Assembly: GCA_021783385.1 (NCBI GenBank)
Contig: JAJXTX010000056.1
Location: forward strand, 4,823 to 12,116
Length of the DNA: 7,294 nt
Origin: Pseudomonadota bacterium
GTDB lineage: Bacteria; Pseudomonadota; Gammaproteobacteria; Xanthomonadales; Rhodanobacteraceae
Direction: 5' to 3'
Within the stretch, counting starts at the first letter, position 1. Every line of letters begins with the position of its first letter. Positions 1 to 7,294 of this stretch are shown here, piece after piece. Under the pieces are notes generated by a model, which made no database searches, was not told the origin of the DNA, and worked only from the letters and a program-made list of their open reading frames with translations. A program made the position numbers and the translations under genes.

Positions 1-212
1 ATCCGCCGCGTTTCACCGAAGCTGGCGATCAGTTTGCCGTCGGCGCTCAGCACGCGCAGCGGCACCTGCATGTGGTAGTCCTTGAGTACGGCCACCGAGG
101 GAAGCCTCGGCGCGATCAGCCAGTACGCCACGCCGATTGCAATAACTGCCAGCAGGAAACCGGAAAAGGCCAGGACCAAAGCCCAGCGCAACAAACGCTT
201 GAAAATTCGCAT
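1..212 (-). CDS. mrcA: Penicillin-binding protein 1A, N-terminal fragment (runs off the left edge)
   Basis: Translation from the ATG at 212-210 gives 70 codons before the window ends. A basic N-terminus (MRIFKRLLR) is followed by one hydrophobic segment at about residues 10-33. After it come the motifs PSVAVLKDY, QVPLRVLSADGKLIASFGE and RR. This matches the start of class A PBP1A enzymes, bifunctional peptidoglycan glycosyltransferase/transpeptidases anchored in the inner membrane by one N-terminal helix. The catalytic domains lie outside the window, so activity is assigned from the family. The start is secure: an in-frame stop sits at 239-237 with no other ATG, GTG or TTG between. No good Shine-Dalgarno is visible. 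The gene is divergent from pilM, as in many Gammaproteobacteria, which supports the call. A PBP1B or PbpC is less likely given the PLRVLSADGKLI motif. Confidence 0.9.
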   Translation of the reverse strand, partial: MRIFKRLLRWALVLAFSGFLLAVIAIGVAYWLIAPRLPSVAVLKDYHMQVPLRVLSADGKLIASFGETRR

Positions 213-250
213 GGTGTGGGGATAGCGAGACCTGAGTCAAAACATGGCAG

Positions 251-256
251 AGTATA
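251..256 (-). promoter_or_regulatory. Candidate -10 element for mrcA
   Basis: On the minus strand the hexamer TATACT (5 of 6 matches to TATAAT) lies about 40 bp upstream of the mrcA start codon, which would give a leader of roughly 30 nt. No convincing -35 is found at 16-18 bp spacing (the best hexamers resemble CATGCG or TTCATG), so either this is a weak or activator-dependent promoter or the match is by chance. Confidence 0.3.
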
Positions 257-371
257 GATGTTGCAGTATTCGCCGCATGAAGGGGTCGGCAGAAGCAAAG
301 GTCAGGCCATCCCGCGGTCGTCCTGCAAATGTGGTGGGCATCACGTCATTTACTTGAGAAAGTTGCTGTAG

Positions 372-1521
<1,150 letters not shown>

Positions 1522-1522
<1 letters not shown>

Positions 1523-2283
1523 TGGCACACGTCAATCTACTGCCGTGGCGCGCCGCACGGCGCAAGCAGCGCGAGCGCGAGTTCTACATGCAGCTCGGCG
1601 CCTCCTTCGTGGTGGCGCTGGGCGTGCTGCTGCTGTGGGTGTTCTGGATGGATCAGCGCATCGACAACCAGAACGACCGCAACGCTTACCTGCAGGGCGA
1701 GATCAAGCAACTCGACGTGCGTATCGCCAAGATCAAGGATCTGGATAAGGTGCGCGCTCACCTGCTCGCGCGCAAGCGGATCATCGAGCAGCTGCAGGCG
1801 GACCGCTCGCAGATGGTGCACCTGTTCGACGAGCTGGTGAAGACGATTCCCTCCAGTGTGCGGCTGAGCGGCCTCAAGCAGAGCGGCCAGTCAATGTCGC
1901 TTGATGGCGTCGCCCAATCCAACGCGAGCGTGGCCGAATACATGCGCAACATCCAGGCGTCACCGTGGATGGGGCGCGTCGACTTGCGCAAGACCGAAAA
2001 CAGCCACGACTCCAGTCGCATGCCGTATACATTTGGCCTGGACGTTACGCTCAGCCGCCCGAAGTCTGACGATGTCGGCGCCGCTGACGACGCCTCGCCG
2101 GCGACAGCCGGTACCGAGGCCGCGCCACCGACCGCCACCGTGTCCGCGCCGCCGGGCACAGCGACCAGGGCGATCAACGGCCAGACTGCGGCGGGGCATC
2201 CGGTGGCCCCTGCTCCTGCCAGCGTTGCCGCCCCGGCCAAACAGGCGGCCAGCAAAGTTGCCACGGGAGGAACCAAGCCATGA
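1522..2283 (+). CDS. pilN: Type IV pilus inner-membrane protein PilN, with long C-terminal tail
   Basis: The product has 253 residues. It begins MAHVNLLPWR, containing the conserved NLLP motif (residues 5-8) that inserts into PilM. A basic stretch (11-20) precedes a single membrane segment at about 22-43. A heptad-rich helical region follows (about 45-110), then a ferredoxin-like periplasmic domain to about residue 180. PilN pairs with PilO and, through PilP, connects to the secretin PilQ. Residues 180-253 form an Ala/Pro/Thr-rich low-complexity tail absent from shorter PilN proteins (about 200 residues in Pseudomonas aeruginosa); it is probably disordered. I chose the ATG at 1522 because it gives the canonical N-terminus. 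The same frame stays open upstream to 1345, but that part lies inside pilM. The overlap with pilM (1 nt) and pilO (4 nt) suggests translational coupling. Confidence 0.95.
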
Positions 2284-2945
2284 AGTTCCTCAACGACATT
2301 CGCAACCTTGATCGCAACAACGTCGGCGGCTGGCCGCAATCGGTCAAGGTGTTCTTTACCGTGCTGCTGTTTGCATTGGTGATGCTGATCGGCTGGTACA
2401 CCTACGTCAGCGGCCAGCAGGACACGCTGGCCACGCTGGCCAGCAAGGAAGAGAGCCTCAAGCAGGAGTTCGCCAGCAAGCAGGCCAAGTCGGTCAATCT
2501 GGAGGCGCTGCAGCAGCAACTCGACGAAATGCAGGACATGCTGCGTCAGCTGCTGCGCCAGCTGCCCAGCAAGACCGAGATGCCCGAGCTGCTGGTGGAC
2601 ATCTCGCAGACCGCGCTCTCGGCGGGTATCGAAACCGAGCTGTTCCAGCCGGGCCCGGAAACCGCCAAGGATTTCTATGCCGAGAAGCCGATCACCCTGC
2701 GCATGACCGGCACCTACCACCAGTTCGGCACCTTCATCAGCGGCGTCGCCTCGCTGCCGCGCGTGGTGATTCTGACCCTGCACGACGTCTCGCTGACGCC
2801 GAAGACGCCGACCAAGCCCGGGACTCCGTGGGATGGCCAACTTATCCTGCAGGGTACCGTGAAGACCTATCGCTATCTGGACGACGAAGAGAGCACTGCC
2901 CCGGGCAAGGTGGCCGGCAATACCACGGCGGGAGGGCGGAAATGA
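2280..2945 (+). CDS. pilO: Type IV pilus inner-membrane protein PilO
   Basis: The product has 221 residues, near the usual PilO length. A short cytoplasmic segment (MKFLNDIRNLDRNNVGGWP, 1-19) leads into one membrane helix at about 22-43. A Gln/Glu/Lys-rich coiled coil follows (about 47-96), then a ferredoxin-like periplasmic domain. That domain includes VDISQTALSAGIE and the PilO-typical MTGTYHQFGTFISGVASLPR. PilO forms heterodimers with PilN and binds PilP, setting the spacing of the alignment complex between inner membrane and secretin. The ATG at 2280 follows a strong GGGAGGAA site (2265-2272). The start overlaps the pilN stop by 4 nt (ATGA), and the stop overlaps the pilP start in the same way. 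Confidence 0.95.
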   Translation: MKFLNDIRNLDRNNVGGWPQSVKVFFTVLLFALVMLIGWYTYVSGQQDTLATLASKEESLKQEFASKQAKSVNLEALQQQLDEMQDMLRQLLRQLPSKTEMPELLVDISQTALSAGIETELFQPGPETAKDFYAEKPITLRMTGTYHQFGTFISGVASLPRVVILTLHDVSLTPKTPTKPGTPWDGQLILQGTVKTYRYLDDEESTAPGKVAGNTTAGGRK

Positions 2946-3478
2946 ACGAGTCCACTGCCATCAAGGCGACCCAGGTGACGCGCGCACTGCTGATGCTGGG
3001 CGCAGCGCTGGTGCTCGGCGGCTGCACCCGCGGCATGTCCGATCTGCGCAGCTGGGTGGCGCAGGAAAAGGCGCGCAAAGGCGCGCCAATCCAGCCGCTG
3101 CCAGTGATCAAGACCTTCGAGACCTTCAAATACACTGACCAGGATCTGCGCGATCCGTTCAGCGCGAGCACGGCCGAGCTGCAGAGCAGTTCGAACGGGC
3201 CGCGGCCGGACGCTGATCGTCCCAAGCAGCCGCTGGAGATGTTTGCGCTTGACAGCCTGAAGATGGTCGGCACGGTCGGCACCGGGGCCAGCATGGAGGT
3301 GCTGATCAAGGATCCCGGTGGCGTCATTCACCGCGTGCACGTCGGCGCATACATGGGCCAGAACTACGGGCACGTCACGGCCATCAGCGACGACCACATC
3401 GACCTGATCGAGCTGGTATCCAACGGTAATGGTGGCTGGATGGAACGTCCGGCCAGCATCGCGCTCGACGCGAAATAG
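2942..3478 (+). CDS. pilP: Type IV pilus lipoprotein PilP
   Basis: The product has 178 residues, typical for PilP. A signal peptide ends in a lipobox VLGGC, with Cys28 the predicted lipidated residue after signal peptidase II cleavage. The mature protein has an extended N-terminal part (about 29-95), including the PilP-typical DLRDPFS, which in this family binds the PilN/PilO dimer. A compact beta domain (about 98-176, FALDSLKMVGTV through HVGAYMGQNYGHVT) is known in relatives to contact the N0 region of PilQ. Thr29 follows the lipidated Cys, so no Asp+2 inner-membrane retention signal is present. The ATG at 2942 follows GGAGGG (2931-2936) and overlaps the pilO stop by 4 nt. The frame is open further upstream, but only inside pilO and without the signal peptide in first position. 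Confidence 0.95.
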   Translation: MNESTAIKATQVTRALLMLGAALVLGGCTRGMSDLRSWVAQEKARKGAPIQPLPVIKTFETFKYTDQDLRDPFSASTAELQSSSNGPRPDADRPKQPLEMFALDSLKMVGTVGTGASMEVLIKDPGGVIHRVHVGAYMGQNYGHVTAISDDHIDLIELVSNGNGGWMERPASIALDAK

Positions 3479-3485
3479 GAATTAC

Positions 3486-3501
3486 AGGGGCTGATGCAAT
3501 G
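3486..3501 (+). promoter_or_regulatory. Ribosome binding site of pilQ, deciding between two nearby ATG codons
   Basis: AGGGG (3486-3490) lies 8 nt before the ATG at 3499, a normal spacing. An earlier ATG at 3494-3496 is only 3 nt away and reads ATG-CAA-TGA, a two-codon frame whose stop overlaps the pilQ start. The spacing therefore favours 3499. This is the only gene junction inside the pil operon with a true gap (20 nt) instead of an overlap. Confidence 0.7.
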
Positions 3502-5703
3502 ACCAACCAAATCCAATCCGTCCGGGGCCGTGTCATGCGCCATGCGAGCCGTTACCTGATCATGGGCCTGCTGCTGGTCGCGGCGACGTGGGCCGGTGCG
3601 GCCACCGCAGCGGCCGCCACGCTGAAGAACATCAGCTACGACGCCCTGCCCGGCGGCGCGGTCGAACTGCACATGGACTTCGGCAGTGGCCCGGTGCCAC
3701 AGCCGAGCATCTTCACCACTGACAATCCGCCGCGCATCGCGGTGGATTTTGCCGACACCGACAACGCGGCGCCGCGGCATCTGGATATCGGCAAGGGCTC
3801 CACCTCCGGCGTTTCCGCCGTGGCTGCCGGTGGCCGCACGCGGGTGGTGGTCGAGCTGATGCGTCAGTCCACCTACCGTTCGCGTGTGGAAGGGCACAGC
3901 CTCGTGCTCACCGTCAACAATGGCAGCAGCGACCAGTCCATCACCACCGCATCCACCATCGACCCGACCAAGGCGCTGCCGTCGTCGATGAATGGCCCCG
4001 CGATCTCCAATATCGACTTCCGCCGCGGTCCGAATGGCGAGGGCCGCGTGCTGATCAGCTTCAGCGGCAGCGGTGCCAGCGCCCAGATGAGCCACAAGGG
4101 CAATCAGGTGCTGGTGACCATCGACCACGCCAACCTGCCGGCCAATCTGGCACAGCGGCTGGACACCACGGATTTCGCCACGCCGGTGCAGTCCATCGTC
4201 ACCCGAGCAGGCCCCGCCGGTGGCGTGCGCATGGAAATCGCGGTGAAGGGCAATGTCGACACCTCGGCTTATCAGACGCCTGACCAATACGTGGTCGAGG
4301 TGGCGCCGAAGAAGGCCGACACCAAGACCGAGGTGCTGGGCAAGCTCAACCAGCAGCCCGTGTACAGCGGCAAGCGCGTCACCTTCAACTTCCAGGACAT
4401 CCCGGTGCGTTCCGCGCTGCAGCTGATCGCGGATATCTCCGGCCTCAACCTGGTCGCTTCCGACAGCGTGGGCGGCAGCGTCACCCTGCGGCTGGTCAAT
4501 GTGCCGTGGGACCAGGCGCTGGACGTGATCCTGCGCGCCAAGGGCCTGGACAAGCGTCGCGACGGCAACGTGATCTGGGTCGCGCCGCAGCAGGAGCTTG
4601 CCAAGTACGAGGAAAATGTCGCCGAGGCCAAGCTGAAGGCGCAGGACACTGCCGAACTGGTCAGCGACTACATCCCGATCAGCTACGGCAAGGCCTCCGA
4701 CATCGCCAAGCTGCTCACCACCGGCAGCATGCAGGGCGGCGGCGGGTCTGGCGGCGCCAACGTCAGCCGCGGCTTCCTGTCGCCGCGCGGCAGCGTCTCG
4801 TTCGACCAGCGCACCAACACGCTGCTGCTCAACGATACGCCGGAGAAAATCAAGCAGATCCGTGCGCTGATCGCGGTGCTGGACAAGCCGGTACAGCAGG
4901 TGCTGATCGAGTCGCGCATCGTGGTCGCCACCGACGACTTCTCCCGCGAGCTGGGCGTGAAGTGGGGTGTCAGCGGCACCCAGACGAATCCCAGTGGCCA
5001 GGTGCTGCAGGTCGGCGGAGCATTGGGCAGCACGCTGGGTTCCAACGGAGCGGCGACTGGCGTCGGCACGACGGCGACCCTGGGCTCCGGTGGCCTCAAC
5101 GTGAACCTCCCGGCATCCAGTCCGGCCGGCGCGCTTGGCCTGGCGATCCTGGGCCGCAACTACGCGGTCGATCTGGAACTGTCCGCGGCGCAGACCGAAG
5201 GTCGCAGCGAAGTCATCTCCAGCCCGCGCGTGATCACCGCCAACCAGCAGCAGGCAGTGATCCGCCAGGGTCAGGAAATCGGCTATGTCACCTTCCAGAA
5301 CTCCACTGGCGGTGCGGCTGGCAGTGGCACCGCCACGGTGCAGTTCAAGGACGCTGTGCTGGAGCTGAAGGTCACCCCGACGATCACCTCGGACAATCGC
5401 GTCTATCTGGCGATCAACGTCAAGAAGGATGCGTTGGCTGGCTACGTGACCGTGCCGGGCAATGGCCAGGTGCCGACCATCGACACCCGCGAGATCAACA
5501 CCTCGGTGCTGGTGGACAACGGTCAGACCGTGGTGCTTGGCGGCATCTACGAAATCAACAAGACCAACACCGTCACCAAGGTGCCCGGTCTCGGCGACAT
5601 ACCCGGCCTCGGCGCGCTGTTCCGGCACACGACGCGCGGCGACACCAAGGCCGAACTGCTGATCTTCGTGACGCCGCGCATCCTCAGCGACACTCTGCAG
5701 TAA
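3499..5703 (+). CDS. pilQ: Type IV pilus secretin PilQ
   Basis: The product has 734 residues, close to other PilQ secretins. It is the outer-membrane ring that lets the pilus fibre cross. A signal peptide with basic n-region and hydrophobic core (about 19-35) ends near the Ala-rich TAAAA (36-40). Two AMIN-type beta domains follow (about 41-142 and 166-272), expected to bind peptidoglycan. An STN/N0 domain spans about 290-370 (KRVTFNFQDIPVRSALQLIA). A NolW/N1 domain spans about 383-480 (YIPISYGKASDIAKLL, then TNTLLLNDTPEKIKQI). The secretin beta-barrel domain runs from about 553 to 730, with EVISSPRVITANQQ and the signature VPGLGDIPGLGALFR (695-709). Gly-rich inserts lie at about 411-423 and 500-550. 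The stop codon is followed closely by an intrinsic terminator, so pilQ is the last gene of the operon. Confidence 0.97.
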   Translation: MTNQIQSVRGRVMRHASRYLIMGLLLVAATWAGAATAAAATLKNISYDALPGGAVELHMDFGSGPVPQPSIFTTDNPPRIAVDFADTDNAAPRHLDIGKGSTSGVSAVAAGGRTRVVVELMRQSTYRSRVEGHSLVLTVNNGSSDQSITTASTIDPTKALPSSMNGPAISNIDFRRGPNGEGRVLISFSGSGASAQMSHKGNQVLVTIDHANLPANLAQRLDTTDFATPVQSIVTRAGPAGGVRMEIAVKGNVDTSAYQTPDQYVVEVAPKKADTKTEVLGKLNQQPVYSGKRVTFNFQDIPVRSALQLIADISGLNLVASDSVGGSVTLRLVNVPWDQALDVILRAKGLDKRRDGNVIWVAPQQELAKYEENVAEAKLKAQDTAELVSDYIPISYGKASDIAKLLTTGSMQGGGGSGGANVSRGFLSPRGSVSFDQRTNTLLLNDTPEKIKQIRALIAVLDKPVQQVLIESRIVVATDDFSRELGVKWGVSGTQTNPSGQVLQVGGALGSTLGSNGAATGVGTTATLGSGGLNVNLPASSPAGALGLAILGRNYAVDLELSAAQTEGRSEVISSPRVITANQQQAVIRQGQEIGYVTFQNSTGGAAGSGTATVQFKDAVLELKVTPTITSDNRVYLAINVKKDALAGYVTVPGNGQVPTIDTREINTSVLVDNGQTVVLGGIYEINKTNTVTKVPGLGDIPGLGALFRHTTRGDTKAELLIFVTPRILSDTLQ

Positions 5704-5913
5704 GCCCGCCGGCAAGGCGGCGCATCAGGCACCGGCACAGAGGCGGCTTCGGCCGCCTCTCTGTTTTGGCGGGGCCGCGCCCGCGCAGAGCCGCATGGAT
5801 TGGGCAATTAAACTTCTGGCGCGGGTTATGGTCTGTAGGTCGCCGTCGGCCGCTGTGCGCGCATGCGCCAGACCGGCAACAGCTCCTGCGTCACGCCAAT
5901 CACGGAAATCACG
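5704..5913 (+). other. pilQ-moxR intergenic region and moxR leader
   Basis: This 210-bp gap holds a small hairpin just after the pilQ stop (CCGCC 5706-5710 with GGCGG 5716-5720), then the intrinsic terminator, then a GC-rich stretch. An AT-richer patch (5796-5817, around GGCAATTAAACTT) is where a moxR promoter would be expected, but no hexamer pair with proper spacing is convincing. Downstream an 8-bp inverted repeat (TCTGGCGC 5815-5822, GCGCCAGA 5865-5872) and a 10-bp palindrome GCGCATGCGC (5859-5868) share bases. I see no coding sequence apart from the possible upstream extension of moxR discussed with that gene. Confidence 0.5.
5736..5767 (+). terminator. Rho-independent terminator of the pil operon
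   Basis: A perfect 9-bp stem (AGAGGCGGC 5739-5747 pairing with GCCGCCTCT 5752-5760) is capped by a TTCG tetraloop. The stem extends by two further pairs beyond a single C/C mismatch and runs into TTTT (5764-5767). The position, 33 nt after the pilQ stop, marks the end of pilMNOPQ. The T tract is short, but the stem is very stable. Confidence 0.88.
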
Positions 5914-6909
5914 ATGGATATGCCCGAAGCCTCCTCCCCGAGCCGCCTGCAGCAGGCCTTTGGCCAGCTGCGCGAGGATCTGCAGCGCTGCATCATCGGC
6001 CAGCCGCATCTGATCGAGTGCCTGCTGATCGCCCTGCTGGCCGACGGCCACCTGCTGGTCGAGGGCGCTCCCGGGCTGGCCAAGACCACCGCGGTGAAGG
6101 CGCTGGCGGCGCGCATCGAGGCGGATTTCCACCGCGTGCAATTCACCCCGGATCTGCTGCCGGCCGATCTCACCGGCACCGACGTGTTCCGGCCGCAGTC
6201 CGGCAGCTTCGAGTTCGAGCGCGGCCCGCTGTTCCACAATATCGTGCTGGCGGACGAGATCAACCGCGCCCCGGCCAAGGTGCAGTCGGCGCTGCTGGAG
6301 GCGATGGCCGAGCAGCAGATCACCGTCGGCCGCAGCACCTGGCATCTGCCCGAGCTGTTCATGGTGATGGCGACGCAGAACCCGATCGAGCAGGAGGGCA
6401 CGTTCACGCTGCCCGAGGCGCAGCTCGACCGCTTCCTGATGCACGTGACGATCGGCTATCCGGACGCCGCCTCCGAACTGGCGATCCTGAAGCTGGCGCG
6501 CACGCAGGCCGGTCGCCGCGCTCAAGCTGCCGTCGCGCCGGTGGCGCTGCTGAGCCAGGCCGACGTGTTTGCCGCGCGCGCGGCAGCGATGACGGTGCAC
6601 ATGGCGCCGGCGCTGGAGGAATACCTGACCCAGCTGGTGCTGGCCAGCCGCGATGCCGGCCGTTACGGCGCCGAGCTGAAGCGCTGGATCGCCTGGGGCG
6701 GCAGCCCGCGCGCCACCATCGCGCTGGATCGCTGCGCGCGGGCGCGCGCATGGCTGCTCGGACGTGACTACGTGCTGCCGGAAGACGTGCACGGCATCGC
6801 CCACGAGGTGCTGCGCCATCGCGTGCTGCTGAGCTATGAGGCCGAGGCCGAGGGCGTGCGGCCGGATCAGGTGATCGACCGCCTGCTGGATCTCGTGCCG
6901 CTGCCGTGA
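5914..6909 (+). CDS. MoxR-family AAA+ ATPase
   Basis: The product has 331 residues, a normal MoxR length, with no signal peptide or membrane segment, so it is cytoplasmic. The AAA+ core is complete. Walker A is GAPGLAKTT (51-59), followed by the MoxR-typical RVQFTPDLLPADLTGTDV. Walker B is LADEINRAP (112-120) with catalytic Glu115, and sensor 1 is MATQNP (152-157). The segment GTFTLPEAQLDRF (162-174) carries the arginine finger Arg173. Sensor 2 is GGSPRAT (262-268). MoxR ATPases act as chaperone-like machines, usually with VWA-domain partners encoded next door; the target here is unknown. I chose the ATG at 5914, five bases after GGAAA (5904-5908). Another ATG at 5863 would add 17 residues without a ribosome binding site, and 5920 is a close alternative. 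The gene lies behind the pilQ terminator and overlaps the DUF58 gene, so it probably heads its own operon. Confidence 0.93.
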   Translation: MDMPEASSPSRLQQAFGQLREDLQRCIIGQPHLIECLLIALLADGHLLVEGAPGLAKTTAVKALAARIEADFHRVQFTPDLLPADLTGTDVFRPQSGSFEFERGPLFHNIVLADEINRAPAKVQSALLEAMAEQQITVGRSTWHLPELFMVMATQNPIEQEGTFTLPEAQLDRFLMHVTIGYPDAASELAILKLARTQAGRRAQAAVAPVALLSQADVFAARAAAMTVHMAPALEEYLTQLVLASRDAGRYGAELKRWIAWGGSPRATIALDRCARARAWLLGRDYVLPEDVHGIAHEVLRHRVLLSYEAEAEGVRPDQVIDRLLDLVPLP

Positions 6910-7294
6910 GCGCTGTCGTGCATCAACGCGTGGATGGCGACGGCCGCAGCCGGGTCTCGCTGGACGAGCTGGTCGCGCTGCGTTCGCGGGTGGGCCGCGT
7001 GCGCGTGGCGCCACTACCCAGCCGCGCGCTGCGCAGCGGACAGCAGTCCAGCCGTCTATACGGCCGCGGCATGGACTACGCGGAATCGCGCGTCTACCAG
7101 GCCGGCGACGACGTGCGCCGGCTCGACTGGCGGCTCACTGCGCGCAGCGGCAAGCTGCATACCAAATTGTTTCAGGAGGATCGCGAAGGCTGCCTGCTGA
7201 TCGTGCTGGACACGCATGCCAGCATGCGTTTCGGCACACGCGTGCGCTTCAAGTCGGTGCAGGCGGCGCGTGCGGCGGCGTGCGCCGCGTGGTA
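6906..7294 (+). CDS. DUF58 domain protein, N-terminal part (runs off the right edge)
   Basis: From the GTG at 6906 the frame stays open for 129 codons to the window end. The central block is a strong DUF58 match: YGRGMDYAESRVYQAGDDVR (52-71), RLDWRLTARSG (72-82), then KLFQEDRE (87-94). Next comes a VWA-like strand LLIVLDTHASMRFGT (97-111) followed by RFKSVQAARAAA (114-125). DUF58 proteins are commonly encoded directly after MoxR ATPases and are thought to be their VWA-type partners. The metal-site motif reads DTHAS (102-106), not the consensus DxSxS, so metal binding may be lost. The GTG overlaps the moxR stop by 4 nt (GTGA) and has no Shine-Dalgarno, suggesting translational coupling. GTG codons at 6918 and 6930 are alternative starts. 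The C-terminal part, and any neighbours such as Bat-type VWA or TPR genes, lie outside the window. Confidence 0.88.
   Translation, partial: MSAVVHQRVDGDGRSRVSLDELVALRSRVGRVRVAPLPSRALRSGQQSSRLYGRGMDYAESRVYQAGDDVRRLDWRLTARSGKLHTKLFQEDREGCLLIVLDTHASMRFGTRVRFKSVQAARAAACAAW

Noticed and set aside
246..264. Possible sigma-54 promoter (GG ... GC) in the mrcA-pilM intergenic region, considered because some pilus genes use sigma-54
   Set aside because: The GG at 246-247 and GC at 263-264 are 15 bp apart instead of the required 10, and the flanking bases do not match TGGCAC-N5-TTGC.
1758..2840. A 360-codon minus-strand frame opposite pilN and pilO
   Set aside because: It is antisense to two real genes, with a composition of Leu, Arg, Gln and His from mirrored GC-rich codons.
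3364..5715. A 783-codon open frame on the minus strand opposite the whole of pilQ
   Set aside because: It is antisense to an unmistakable secretin gene. Its translation is rich in His, Arg, Asp, Gly and Ala with no recognisable domain, as expected when a GC-rich gene is read from the opposite strand.
5800..5831. Possible moxR promoter TTGGGC (5800-5805) with TTATGG (5826-5831)
   Set aside because: The 20-bp spacing is too long and both hexamers match poorly; I do not see a supportable promoter here.
5863..5913. Upstream ATG at 5863 as the moxR start, adding 17 residues
   Set aside because: No ribosome binding site precedes it, it lies inside the GCGCATGCGC palindrome, and the extra residues do not resemble MoxR N-termini; the ATG at 5914 has a GGAAA at good spacing.
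4506..6767. A 753-codon plus-strand frame running from the middle of pilQ through the terminator into moxR
   Set aside because: It is an out-of-frame reading of two real genes, made mostly of Arg, Gly, Ala, Gln and Asp. It crosses a strong intrinsic terminator and has no family motif.
5725..7014. A 429-codon minus-strand frame opposite moxR and the DUF58 start
   Set aside because: It is a shadow frame of low complexity (His, Arg, Gln, Gly, Leu), without a ribosome binding site or known motif, and it lies opposite two well-supported genes.

Overview
The window reads as a stretch of core chromosome from a GC-rich gammaproteobacterium. Protein style and gene order point to the Xanthomonadales/Rhodanobacteraceae group (Rhodanobacter, Dyella, Luteibacter or relatives). 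This placement is inferred from the sequence alone, without a database search. Codon use is uniformly G/C-rich at third positions across all genes, and I see no insertion sequence, tRNA, rRNA, CRISPR array, prophage or attachment site.

Layout. (1) Positions 1-212, minus strand: the first 70 codons of a penicillin-binding protein 1A gene (mrcA/ponA) running off the left edge. (2) Positions 213-463: a 251-bp divergent intergenic region with a good sigma-70-type promoter for the rightward operon, a weaker candidate for mrcA, and a small repeat family (GCCATTGC x3) around the rightward promoter. (3) Positions 464-5703: the complete type IV pilus alignment and secretin operon pilM-pilN-pilO-pilP-pilQ. 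The first four genes overlap by 1-4 nt; a 20-nt gap with its own ribosome binding site precedes pilQ. (4) Positions 5736-5767: a strong intrinsic terminator with a UUCG loop. (5) Positions 5914-6909: a complete MoxR-family AAA+ ATPase. (6) Positions 6906-7294: the start of a DUF58 protein overlapping moxR by 4 nt and cut by the right edge.

How the genes work together. PilM is a cytoplasmic actin-like protein that binds the N-terminal tail of PilN. PilN and PilO are bitopic inner-membrane proteins that pair through coiled coils and ferredoxin-like periplasmic domains. The lipoprotein PilP joins PilN/PilO to the periplasmic domains of the outer-membrane secretin PilQ. Together they make the envelope-spanning channel through which the pilus passes. 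PilQ carries AMIN-type domains expected to bind peptidoglycan, and the neighbouring divergent gene makes a peptidoglycan synthase, a gene order common in Gammaproteobacteria. The downstream moxR-DUF58 pair is a separate transcription unit, probably the start of a MoxR/VWA-protein chaperone-like cluster; its substrate cannot be read from this window.

Nothing here is a clearly new system. Points most worth a second look are the repeats around the pilM promoter, the long Ala/Pro/Thr-rich tail of PilN, the Gly-rich insertions in PilQ, the departure of the DUF58 protein from the consensus metal-binding motif, and the placement of moxR-DUF58 directly behind pilQ.
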